Positions 26,323 to 34,781 of a stretch of DNA of 64,000 nt are shown here, in pieces. The stretch is from the NCBI RefSeq assembly GCF_005887115.1, contig NZ_PNCJ01000005.1, positions 186,001 through 250,000 of the forward strand. Direction: 5' to 3'. The stretch comes from Pseudoalteromonas rubra (GTDB lineage: Bacteria; Pseudomonadota; Gammaproteobacteria; Enterobacterales; Alteromonadaceae). Within the stretch, counting starts at the first letter, position 1. Each line of letters opens with the position of its first letter. A program made the position numbers and the translations under genes. Below the pieces are notes generated by a model. That model was given only the letters and a program-made list of their open reading frames with translations. It did no database searches and was not told where the DNA came from.

Positions 26323-28125
26323 CTACTGCTGAGATTTTACCCAGTGCTCAATTTTATCCTGTAATACAGGCATAGGTACGGCGCCGTCAATTAACACCTG
26401 GTTGTGGAAAGCACGAATATCAAATCGTTCACCCAAGGCCTGTTCAGCATATTCGCGTAGTTGGCGGATTTTAAACTGGCCAACTTTATATGATACAGCC
26501 TGACCCGGCCACGCAATATAACGCTCTACTTCAGCTTCCACATCACTTTTCGCCATTGATGAGTTATTCAACATAAACTCTATCGCCTGCTCACGACTCC
26601 AGCCTTTGGCATGCAGTCCTGTATCAACAACCAGACGCATCGCTCTCAGTTGTTCATCCGCCAGCCGCCCATACCATTGATAAGGGTCGGTAAACAAACC
26701 AAGTTCTTTACCCAGGCTCTCAGCATACAGGGCCCAACCTTCAACAAACACCGTTGAACCGCCAAACTTTCTGAACTTTGGCAGATCTTCTATTTCCTGT
26801 TGCAATGCCAGTTGAAAATGGTGACCAGGCGCAGCTTCATGTATCGACAAGGTTTCAACAATGAATTTTGGTTGTGCCTTTAGGTTATGACTGTTGATAT
26901 AGAACACGCCCGGGCGAGATCCATCCGGTGCAGGACTCTCATACGATGCGCCGGCTGCCGAAGCAGCTCGAAATGCCTCTACGGGCTTTACTACGTAATC
27001 AGCCTTTGGTTGAATATCAAATAGTAAGGGCACACGCGCGTCAATTTTCTTTTTTACTTCTTCGTAAGCTTTAATCAGTTCAGCTTCTGACGAAAAGTAA
27101 AATTCGTCACTATCACGTAAGTGTTGGAAGAATTGCTGCAGATCCCCCTTAAACCCAACGGTTTCCTTTACCCTGTCCATCTCATCGCGAATACGCTTTA
27201 CTTCACTCAGGCCAAGCCCATGGATCTCTTCTGCACTCATGTCCAGCGTCGTGTTTTCTTTTATGTAATGCTGGTACCAGGCTTGTCCATTAGGCAGAGC
27301 ACTGTATCCAACAGTCTCTCTGGATGCTGGTAAATACTTAGTTTCAAGGAACTGCACCATATCACTATAAGCGGGGACCAAGGTACGTTCGATGTAGTTT
27401 TTGTAAGACTGAGTTATCTGGTGTTTCTCTTGTTCCGTAAAAGATTCTGGCAAATTTTTTACAGGCCCCCAGAAAATAGAGTCCTCTGCTTGCTCAACCA
27501 CATGTGTTTTAAATTGGGGGATAACTTTAACCGTGATAGACTTTGGTAAAACTACCTGATGTTCAATGCCCTTAGACATCATCGCCTGAGCGGATTTCAG
27601 CCAAACCACAAATCCATCGGCGCGTTTAAGAAAATTACCATAATCTTCTACCGTTTCGAAAGGCTGGGCACTTTCCCCTGAGCCTAGTGAGGCGAATACG
27701 TGATGTGCGCCATACATTTGATCGATTGGCAGAAAATGACCATCGAACCGCTCCGCAGCTTGTTGTTGTGTCAATTCGTATTGAAGAATGTCAAAAGACA
27801 GCTTCGCCTGCCCGGAAAGTCTTGCGCTATCAATTTTATCGAGCATGCCAAGGTATTTAGCGGTAAAGGCATGCAGTTTTTGACGGCTTTTGTAGCCCAG
27901 TGGTGATTCAAATTTATCATTATATTCGGACATGCCAAAGAAGGTTGCTGACAGTGGGCTTAATGTAACGCTCTCATTAAAGTAGGCCTCTGCAAGTTCC
28001 ATCATTTGTGCGTTTGCGTCTGCCTTTTCTGCGCTTGCCTGTTGGGTGTGAACGTTTGTGGAAGTCATTTCACATCCAGTCATTGTTAAACCAACAACGA
28101 GCGCGATCATTGTTTTTCTTATCAT
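26323..28125 (-). CDS. DUF885 lipoprotein, putative metallo-carboxypeptidase-like
   Basis: A 600-aa lipoprotein (lipobox MTGC, Cys18) of the DUF885 family. The zinc-type motif SIHEAAPGHHFQLALQQE is followed downstream by FVEGWALYAESLGKELG, as in other members. These features resemble gluzincin peptidases. The family is common in gammaproteobacterial envelopes and is thought to be hydrolytic, but its substrate is unproven. Helical throughout by composition. It stands alone with its own terminator. Confidence 0.85.
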   Translation of the reverse strand: MIRKTMIALVVGLTMTGCEMTSTNVHTQQASAEKADANAQMMELAEAYFNESVTLSPLSATFFGMSEYNDKFESPLGYKSRQKLHAFTAKYLGMLDKIDSARLSGQAKLSFDILQYELTQQQAAERFDGHFLPIDQMYGAHHVFASLGSGESAQPFETVEDYGNFLKRADGFVVWLKSAQAMMSKGIEHQVVLPKSITVKVIPQFKTHVVEQAEDSIFWGPVKNLPESFTEQEKHQITQSYKNYIERTLVPAYSDMVQFLETKYLPASRETVGYSALPNGQAWYQHYIKENTTLDMSAEEIHGLGLSEVKRIRDEMDRVKETVGFKGDLQQFFQHLRDSDEFYFSSEAELIKAYEEVKKKIDARVPLLFDIQPKADYVVKPVEAFRAASAAGASYESPAPDGSRPGVFYINSHNLKAQPKFIVETLSIHEAAPGHHFQLALQQEIEDLPKFRKFGGSTVFVEGWALYAESLGKELGLFTDPYQWYGRLADEQLRAMRLVVDTGLHAKGWSREQAIEFMLNNSSMAKSDVEAEVERYIAWPGQAVSYKVGQFKIRQLREYAEQALGERFDIRAFHNQVLIDGAVPMPVLQDKIEHWVKSQQ

Positions 28126-28192
28126 GTCTGTAACCTTACTCTTAAATAATCCGAGGCAGTCTGACAGACATCAAACAGATTACAACTGTTTT

Positions 28193-30157
28193 CTATGCCA
28201 ATGCCAGATCAACTTCAGATGTTGGCAGGATAATTTCGATACACAGTCCACCCAGCAGACTATTGTGTGAGTCAATTTTTCCGCCGTGACACTCTATTAT
28301 TTTCTTGCATACAGCCAGTCCCATTCCTTTACCGCCACTGAGTGAACTTCGCGACGCTTCTTCTCTAAACAACGGTTGGAACAATTGTCGGTGGGCATCG
28401 TATGACAACGGCATACCGGAATCTTCTATTCGCAAAACTAAGTGCCGCTCAATCACCAGCGCACTCATTTTGATGTCGACGCCGTCCCCCCCATATTTGA
28501 GTGCATTTTTCACCACTTCCAAAATCGCATTGCCAATAGACCGTTTGTCAAACTGCATCGAAAAATGTGGGTCCAGGCGATTGATGATTTCGAGCCTGGC
28601 CTTCTTTGGATCGACATAGGTCATGCATGTTTGGAAGGTTTCATTCATAAAATGTGCGACTTTAACCTCTTCTTTTTTCAAAATATTAGCAACTTCTTTA
28701 TCGCCGGTTACCAACATCAGCTGATCTATGAATTTATGTAATTCATCAATTTTAGCCATCAACTTGGCATAGGAGTCTTCAACGTTGTCAACAATGTTGC
28801 ACTGTAAAGACTCTACCTGAATCTTCATGACGGTAAGCGGTGTACGCAATTCATGAGATAAGTCAGTAAATAGCCGTTCTTCTTTAGCCTTAAGCTGATT
28901 AACCTGGTCGTTTACCACCTGGCGTTCGCTATCCACAGTGCGATTGAGTGCGTTCACCTGTTGCTCTAAGTGCTTAACCAGCTGGCCTTGAAGTGACTTA
29001 TGCTGTAATGCCAGTGCAACGGTAAACAAGAGTACTTCAATGAGGTAACCTATCTTGATAAATGACGTGATATCAAAAACATCAATAAGATTGCCGTAGC
29101 TTGCACCCACTATGGTTAACAGGTTTAGAAACACCAGGTGGTTGATCAGACTATAAGTAAAGGTTCTCATACCCGGTCCCCGCTGCCTGAAACTCCATAT
29201 ACAGGTATAGACGAACAGCGGGATCACGAAAGTACTGGCCAGTAAGTTGTAATAAACGCTTTCCAGATACAACGCGGTAGGAACCAAAACAATGTAAAGC
29301 CAGGTTGCTGCGACATAGACAGAGTTAAGTGTTGGATGATAGTGCTTAAGCTGCAAGAAACCGCGAACGAATAATAAATGAAATATCGGCACTATCGCCA
29401 TCAGTGCGATTGAAAACTGACCACTGAAGAAGCCATGATTAGGCCAGAAGTACTGGAAAGAAAACCCGGCCATATCTATGACAATAAGTAAGAAAAGTAA
29501 GGTCCACAGAGCATAGAAGACATTTGTTGTATTGCGGTTAAAAGCCAGGTTTACAATGACAATAAGTAAAATGGCTGCAACCACCCCAGCCAGGCTGGCG
29601 TTTGTTAGGATGCTAAGCTGTGAGGTCGACAGGTAATTTGCATGAGAATGCAAACGTAAATTGGCGGGCGCATTTGCAAAAGTCTGGTACTCAATCAGAA
29701 ATTCACTTTTGCCAGATTTAATGTTTAGGGGCAGGTACATTTGAGGGTCCTGAATAGGACGCTGATTAAAACTCGCGTGCGCATCCTGCCTGTGCACCAG
29801 CCGAAGCGTATCCTCATCGAGCTGATATACTGCGAGTTTAGGCAGTCTTGCAAACCCAAACGATAGTACCCAGTCAGTGTTTTTACTTCTATTGTCGAAC
29901 GTCAATCTCACCCATTTTGAATAAAGTGCGTGCTGGGGTCGTTTCTCTATTCTATCTAAAGGTAAAAACTGCTCTGAATGCCTGTGAACATCTTCAGCTT
30001 TGTTAATTTGATTGTCATAGTCAAAGAAAAAAACGGCATCATTCAGCGAGCGCTGCGTTGTACTGTCCCCTAGCAGGGTACTTTGCTGTTGATTCGCGCT
30101 GACAGCTTTACCAGCGAACAAAAAATACCCCATTAAAAGCAATAAGATAAAACGCAT
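28193..30157 (-). CDS. 7TMR-DISM sensor histidine kinase
   Basis: Counted from the upstream possible start at 30190 the protein has 665 residues; I prefer the Met at 30157, which begins a normal signal peptide. Order of domains: signal peptide, periplasmic 7TMR-DISMED2 domain (about 35-185), seven membrane helices (about 195-395), coiled coil, HisKA with phospho-acceptor His446 (FTDLSHELRTPL, long numbering) and HATPase with the N box VVKNALKY, the G2 motif GGKGMGLAVCKK. DISMED2 domains often bind carbohydrates. No response regulator gene is adjacent, so it is an orphan kinase in this window. Confidence 0.88.
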   Translation of the reverse strand: MRFILLLLMGYFLFAGKAVSANQQQSTLLGDSTTQRSLNDAVFFFDYDNQINKAEDVHRHSEQFLPLDRIEKRPQHALYSKWVRLTFDNRSKNTDWVLSFGFARLPKLAVYQLDEDTLRLVHRQDAHASFNQRPIQDPQMYLPLNIKSGKSEFLIEYQTFANAPANLRLHSHANYLSTSQLSILTNASLAGVVAAILLIVIVNLAFNRNTTNVFYALWTLLFLLIVIDMAGFSFQYFWPNHGFFSGQFSIALMAIVPIFHLLFVRGFLQLKHYHPTLNSVYVAATWLYIVLVPTALYLESVYYNLLASTFVIPLFVYTCIWSFRQRGPGMRTFTYSLINHLVFLNLLTIVGASYGNLIDVFDITSFIKIGYLIEVLLFTVALALQHKSLQGQLVKHLEQQVNALNRTVDSERQVVNDQVNQLKAKEERLFTDLSHELRTPLTVMKIQVESLQCNIVDNVEDSYAKLMAKIDELHKFIDQLMLVTGDKEVANILKKEEVKVAHFMNETFQTCMTYVDPKKARLEIINRLDPHFSMQFDKRSIGNAILEVVKNALKYGGDGVDIKMSALVIERHLVLRIEDSGMPLSYDAHRQLFQPLFREEASRSSLSGGKGMGLAVCKKIIECHGGKIDSHNSLLGGLCIEIILPTSEVDLALA

Positions 30158-30402
30158 GAACAAGACTCGGTAACCATTTGTAACTATCATAGGTCTAAAT
30201 CGTGTAGGAAATGTGGATTACGGACGAAATAAATTTCTCGCACTTCATGTATGTAAACCAATGTAACACTGTTGCGAATTACAAAATAGTACTATTTATT
30301 AGAAACTTAAAAAAACTTCCACAATTCCTTCATGGCCCAAATGCCAAACTTGTCGTTTAATCTTTGAATACCTGGTTAAATGACAATCGCATTGAAATAT
30401 TT

Positions 30403-30420
30403 CTGTCATATAACTTTGTT
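30403..30420 (+). promoter_or_regulatory. Pho-box-like site upstream of the Na/Pi symporter gene
   Basis: CTGTCAT-ATAA-CTTTGTT has the Pho-box layout. The first heptamer is perfect and the second matches four of seven. It lies 71 bases before the nptA start on the coding strand. No convincing -10 follows at the expected distance, so confidence is limited. Confidence 0.35.
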
Positions 30421-30490
30421 TTAATCCGCCCTGAAATAAAAACGTCATTAAAATGCCACATAACATGGCAAGACATAACTGAGTAAAATC

Positions 30491-31630
30491 ATGAGTGAAC
30501 AAAATCAAACCTCTCTTTTTGCAAAGATCTTAAACTGGACTGCTATTGCTTTACTGGTCTACCTCGTATTAGTTGCTGTTGGTACAGTCAGCGGCGGTTT
30601 CAAGCTGGCTTCAGGCGGCACGGAAGGCGCAAAAGAAATTTTCGCATTTGCAACTAACCCATTTGTCGCATTAATGCTGGGTGCATTTGCAACCGCTCTC
30701 GTTCAATCTTCATCTACAGTTACATCAGTTATTGTCGGCCTTGTGGCTGGTGGCCTGCCCTTGGGTATCGCCATTCCGATGATTATGGGTGCAAACATTG
30801 GTACTACTATTACCAATACCTTAGTATCGATTGGTCATATCCGTGATAAAGAAGAATTCCAGCGTGCTTTCGCCGCTTCTACGGTTCATGACTTCTTCAA
30901 CCTGTTTGCAGTGGCTATTTTCCTGCCGCTAGAGATTATGTTTGGCTTGCTGGAGAAATTCTCTGCAGCGCTGTCTCACCTGTTCGTAGGCGATGCTGAT
31001 CTGTCTCTTAAGAGCTACAATTTCATCAAGCCGCTTGTGAAACCAGCTGTAGGATTGGTAAAAGATGCGGTCAGCTTCCTGGATGGTAAAGCTGTGGGTG
31101 TCGCTATGGTTATCGTTGGTATTGCCATGATCCTGTTCGCGGTTACAACCCTTGGTAAACTGCTTAAGAAAGCGTTGGTTGGCCGCGCGAAAGAACTATT
31201 GCACAGTGCAATTGGTCGTGGCCCTGTAGCTGGTATCAGTTCAGGTGCAGTGGTGACTGTCATGGTTCAGTCTTCTTCAACCACAACTAGTTTGATGATC
31301 CCTCTTGCAGGTAGCGGCGTGTTCAACACGCGTCAGATTTATCCTTTCACACTGGGTGCTAACATCGGTACGACTATCACTGCGCTACTTGCAGCTACCT
31401 CAATCACGGGCCCTAACGCTGAAGTCGCACTGACAATTGCCCTGGTACACGTTATGTTTAACGTATTCGCAGTTGGTCTGATATACGGTCTTCCGCTACT
31501 ACGCGAAATCCCACTGCAACTTGCTGAAAAGCTAGCTCAAATTGGTACTCGTAATAAATCAGCGGCATTTGGTTACGTGCTGGGCTCTTTCTTCGTCCTG
31601 CCAGGTCTATTGATGCTAGCCATCAAGTGA
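30491..31630 (+). CDS. nptA: NptA-type sodium-dependent phosphate symporter
   Basis: A 379-aa inner-membrane protein of the Na/Pi-cotransporter family. It has about eight membrane helices and the duplicated QSSST core: ALVQSSSTVTSVI in the first half and VMVQSSSTTTSLM in the second. Each is followed by a GANIGTTIT segment. It lacks the C-terminal PhoU-like domain of longer homologues. It imports phosphate with sodium, suited to seawater. Divergent from the histidine kinase gene and closed by a strong terminator. Confidence 0.93.
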   Translation: MSEQNQTSLFAKILNWTAIALLVYLVLVAVGTVSGGFKLASGGTEGAKEIFAFATNPFVALMLGAFATALVQSSSTVTSVIVGLVAGGLPLGIAIPMIMGANIGTTITNTLVSIGHIRDKEEFQRAFAASTVHDFFNLFAVAIFLPLEIMFGLLEKFSAALSHLFVGDADLSLKSYNFIKPLVKPAVGLVKDAVSFLDGKAVGVAMVIVGIAMILFAVTTLGKLLKKALVGRAKELLHSAIGRGPVAGISSGAVVTVMVQSSSTTTSLMIPLAGSGVFNTRQIYPFTLGANIGTTITALLAATSITGPNAEVALTIALVHVMFNVFAVGLIYGLPLLREIPLQLAEKLAQIGTRNKSAAFGYVLGSFFVLPGLLMLAIK

Positions 31631-31669
31631 TGAGATAAATCTGACGTCACAACACGTCAGAATATGGTA

Positions 31670-31697
31670 AAAAAGGGCTCAGCTAAGAGCCCTTTTT
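31670..31697 (+). terminator. Terminator of nptA
   Basis: GGGCTC and GAGCCC arms with a six-base loop, an A-run before and TTTTT after. A further inverted repeat (CTGACGT/ACGTCAG) lies just upstream at 31641-31660. Confidence 0.85.
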
Positions 31698-31755
31698 AAT
31701 AATTTTGACATATTAAACCTGCATAATTCGCTCAGTTTAATTTTTCGGCAAAATC

Positions 31756-32280
31756 ATGAATACACGTAAACGGTCTTTGACTTTTGATATAAAGGACCAG
31801 GCACAGCAACTGTTTTTTCTTGAGCATGGCTCACCGTTTGATCAGCTTGAGTTTTACATTGAACAAGACGAGCTTATTGTTTCCTGTCAGCTCCCTAAGG
31901 ACGCCATAGTTGAAAACCAGATCCGGGCAACTGCTAACCACCAGGATAACCGCAGTGTCGATTTTGTAGGTCAGCTGCGATTACAAGAGCATGATATTAT
32001 CAAAGGTTCAGTAGAGTTACGCCTTAGCGGTGCAGGTAAATGCGGCTCATACAACTTACAGTTGAGTTTACTGGGCCACAAAGAACGCGTTAAAAACAGT
32101 ATGGACTACATGGCTTATTTGCCTCGTGAGGTTCGCGGTCCAGATACGCAGTACAAATCAAACGTGGCGTCAGCTGGTTCAACATCTGGCGTTTTACACA
32201 CGGTTGCAAAATACATCCGTACCGAGTTCAACAGCTTGTTTGGTTCATCCCGGCAGGCTTATCTTACCGAAAGAAAATAG
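31756..32280 (+). CDS. Hypothetical protein, 174 aa
   Basis: A cytoplasmic-looking protein without a signal peptide or membrane helix and with a beta-rich composition. I do not recognise the family. It follows nptA in the same direction but beyond that gene's terminator. Its last 36 bases overlap the 3' end of anmK on the other strand, a convergent overlap. No clear Shine-Dalgarno precedes the ATG. Confidence 0.65.
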   Translation: MNTRKRSLTFDIKDQAQQLFFLEHGSPFDQLEFYIEQDELIVSCQLPKDAIVENQIRATANHQDNRSVDFVGQLRLQEHDIIKGSVELRLSGAGKCGSYNLQLSLLGHKERVKNSMDYMAYLPREVRGPDTQYKSNVASAGSTSGVLHTVAKYIRTEFNSLFGSSRQAYLTERK

Positions 32281-33411
32281 TCCATTTCCCGCTACGCATT
32301 CATTTGCCAGGACCGCAAATAGTGCTGCTTCTTTGGAATCTACTCCTACTCCATCACTCGATAGTTTGGTGACGTCAAACTGCTCAGATAAACGGGATTT
32401 TAACTTTGATATCAGCAGGGTATTGTGCGCACCTCCGCCACTTAACAATAACTCTGCGGGCCCATGTAACCCCAAACGGTTGATCTGTTCAAGAACACAC
32501 CAGGCAGTTAACTCGTTCAATGTTGCCAATACATCGTAATGAGACGGAACAATGCTAAGGCGCATCAGCTTGTCTTCAAGCATCATCAAACTGAATACTT
32601 CAGGTCCAGTTGTTTTCGGCAGAGCGTAATGAAAAAAAGGAACAGACTTAAGCAAACCCAGAAGCTCGTCCGAAACAATCCCCTGAGCAGCAAACGCACC
32701 AGCCTCATCATAGGGTACATTGAAATACTGCTGACAGTATGCATCCATCAGAGTGTTGCCGGGGCCAATGTCAGTACACTGAATGTCATCTATTTTTCCC
32801 CCCGCTTTTAGCACAGTGAAATTTGCTATGCCGCCTAAATTCAACAAGATTCGGTGTACGTCTGAGTTTTGATATAATAAAAAGTCACCGTATTGAGCAA
32901 GGGGCGCACCTTCACCACCTTTGGCAATGTGCTTTTGTCTGAAATCCGAAATGGTAATGATCTGAGTGTGAGTCGCAACGTGATCACCGTCGCCGAGTTG
33001 TAAAGTGCCGTTTCCAAATTCCGCGTGTGAATGCTGATGATGCGGACAATGGTAAACAGTTTGCCCATGGCTCGCTATCAAGTCTATATCTTGCGATTTT
33101 AACTGCCAATGGGTCAATGTTTGATTAATGATTTTCGCATGATAGGAGCCAATCCATGGATTCAGTAGCGTTAGATATTCAAAGTCCACAGTGTCTTGAG
33201 CAAAGACCTTACGCACTTTTTCTTTGAACTCACTATCGTAAGGCGCGGTTGTAAATTTGAGTAACTCACAACGCGTCTTTGTGCCTGCCCCACTCACCTG
33301 ACACAAGGCCAGATCGAGTCCGTCTAATGAGGTGCCACTCATCAAACCCAAAATTATACGAGAGGGCTTGTTCGCAATGGCACTCAGTTGATTTATTTGC
33401 TTAATACCCAT
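32245..33411 (-). CDS. anmK: Anhydro-N-acetylmuramic acid kinase
   Basis: A 388-aa cytoplasmic kinase that phosphorylates and opens 1,6-anhydro-MurNAc to MurNAc-6-phosphate in peptidoglycan recycling. The N-terminal ATP-binding loop is LGLMSGTSLDGLDLAL. Further landmarks are SHGQTVYHCP, GDFRQKHIAKGGEGAPL-like and LNLGGIANFT. The C-terminal LLSGGGAHN also matches the family. It follows the small periplasmic protein gene by three bases, so the two are probably cotranscribed. Confidence 0.95.
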   Translation of the reverse strand: MGIKQINQLSAIANKPSRIILGLMSGTSLDGLDLALCQVSGAGTKTRCELLKFTTAPYDSEFKEKVRKVFAQDTVDFEYLTLLNPWIGSYHAKIINQTLTHWQLKSQDIDLIASHGQTVYHCPHHQHSHAEFGNGTLQLGDGDHVATHTQIITISDFRQKHIAKGGEGAPLAQYGDFLLYQNSDVHRILLNLGGIANFTVLKAGGKIDDIQCTDIGPGNTLMDAYCQQYFNVPYDEAGAFAAQGIVSDELLGLLKSVPFFHYALPKTTGPEVFSLMMLEDKLMRLSIVPSHYDVLATLNELTAWCVLEQINRLGLHGPAELLLSGGGAHNTLLISKLKSRLSEQFDVTKLSSDGVGVDSKEAALFAVLANECVAGNGLFSFGKISLPG

Positions 33412-33414
33412 TAC

Positions 33415-33837
33415 CTAATACCCAGAGTTATTGGCAGTTACAACTGCGACAACGGGGTAGTCATTCGCGCCGAGCTCTAGTGTAAAATTGCGCTTTTCAT
33501 AGCCTTCTAACATTACTTTGTGCGGCAAAGCATTGACCTGTTGCGCAGTACCGTCGGCATAAATGACCATCAGTTGCTCGGGCTCCAAAATTCGTCTACC
33601 TGATGACAAGTTTTCAAGGCTTAATAGCACCGCTCTATAACCATCGTCATTCGACATTGCCACACTGCGATTAATTTTAAAGTCACTTTTGGCGGGCCTT
33701 ATTCTATCGTTACGGTCGAATAAAAACGTATCCAGTGTCATCTGCATGGTGTCAAAACGATATGGCTTTTGTTCCTTTGCTGCTGCAGATGCAGAAACAA
33801 CGATTAACGCGACAATCGCCAGCCTCATTTTTCGCAT
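33415..33837 (-). CDS. Hypothetical periplasmic protein upstream of anmK
   Basis: A 140-aa protein with a signal peptide (cleavage near ASAAA, about residue 20) and a beta-rich body. GGAG lies nine bases before the ATG. I recognise no family. Its three-base spacing to anmK suggests cotranscription and perhaps a cell-wall-related role, which is only inference from position. Confidence 0.7.
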   Translation of the reverse strand: MRKMRLAIVALIVVSASAAAKEQKPYRFDTMQMTLDTFLFDRNDRIRPAKSDFKINRSVAMSNDDGYRAVLLSLENLSSGRRILEPEQLMVIYADGTAQQVNALPHKVMLEGYEKRNFTLELGANDYPVVAVVTANNSGY

Positions 33838-33875
33838 AACTTAAACTCCATAAAAAAACCGCAAGGCCAAAAGTT

Positions 33876-34649
33876 TTAACCTCTACTGGTTTCAATTCCA
33901 TATTGGCTTACCAACTCTGCTATCTCGTCTCGCAACGAGTCGATGGCTGAGTTTATTTCTTCTATTTCTTGTTTATTAAAAGATTTACGACTTAACATAA
34001 AATGAATGGCGTTATCGTTAACAACATAAGGATGTATTTTCATATCGCTAAACCCCAGCTTCTCAATGTAATGATAACCGGAGAATTCATCTTCAATTAA
34101 AAAGTCGACTCGCCCACGATTCACCAGCTGCATTCGTTGACTAATACTGGGCACTTCAAGTAAACGCTCTCTGTACCACGCAATCTTAAGAATTTGTTCC
34201 AGCTCTCTGCCATAATAGGCACCAGGGTTTGCAACAAATGTGCGCTCCGCTGCAAATAGCTCCGTCAGGCTTCTCACATCGTTAAGCGCTTTGCTTCTTG
34301 TAAATAAGCGCATTCTTTCCCGCCGATAAGCTTGGCTAAAATAAGCAAGTTCGGCTCTTTGTGTGTTAAAGCTAGCTGAAGGAAGAATATCTATAAACCC
34401 TTTCGAGAGCTCGGTGATACCTCTTGCCGAAGAAGGCAGCTGAACGAAATCTATACATAACTTTGCCTTACTGAAAACCCTGCGGGTTATTTCAATATCA
34501 AGACCATAGGGAACGGACTCCCGATACATTACATAAGGTGGCCAGCTGGTGCCCACGCCAACTTTGTAGCGTGTATCACACTGGGTGTTCGCAAACACCG
34601 TAACGGGTAGGAGAATTAACAGAAGTATTAAATGCACAGCGTCTAGCAA
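33876..34649 (-). CDS. Periplasmic solute-binding protein, family 3 type
   Basis: A 257-aa protein with a signal peptide (ending VFA, about residue 20) and the SBP_bac_3 fold. KVGVGTSWPPYVMY opens the first lobe and DIEITRRVFSKAKL follows. Such orphan binding proteins in marine gammaproteobacteria often lack transporter genes nearby, as here. They may serve sensing rather than uptake. The start codon is uncertain: the frame opens with TTG at 34649, and a GTG four codons on is possible; neither has a clear ribosome site. Confidence 0.75.
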   Translation of the reverse strand: MLDAVHLILLLILLPVTVFANTQCDTRYKVGVGTSWPPYVMYRESVPYGLDIEITRRVFSKAKLCIDFVQLPSSARGITELSKGFIDILPSASFNTQRAELAYFSQAYRRERMRLFTRSKALNDVRSLTELFAAERTFVANPGAYYGRELEQILKIAWYRERLLEVPSISQRMQLVNRGRVDFLIEDEFSGYHYIEKLGFSDMKIHPYVVNDNAIHFMLSRKSFNKQEIEEINSAIDSLRDEIAELVSQYGIETSRG

Positions 34650-34689
34650 TCATTGATATTAGCTAGATTATGAAGTATATCGGCAAGAA

Positions 34690-34715
34690 AACAAAGGCGC
34701 GCTAACGCCTTTGTT
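34690..34715 (-). terminator. Terminator of the chitin operon
   Basis: AACAAAGGCG and CGCCTTTGTT arms with a six-base loop are followed on the minus strand by TTCTT. It lies 66 bases after the chiA stop. Confidence 0.8.
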
Positions 34716-34781
34716 CGTTATTGTTGGCCAGTCCCTTGGTCAATCAGAAGCAAAAACTCCCACTTCTGATATCAACATACC

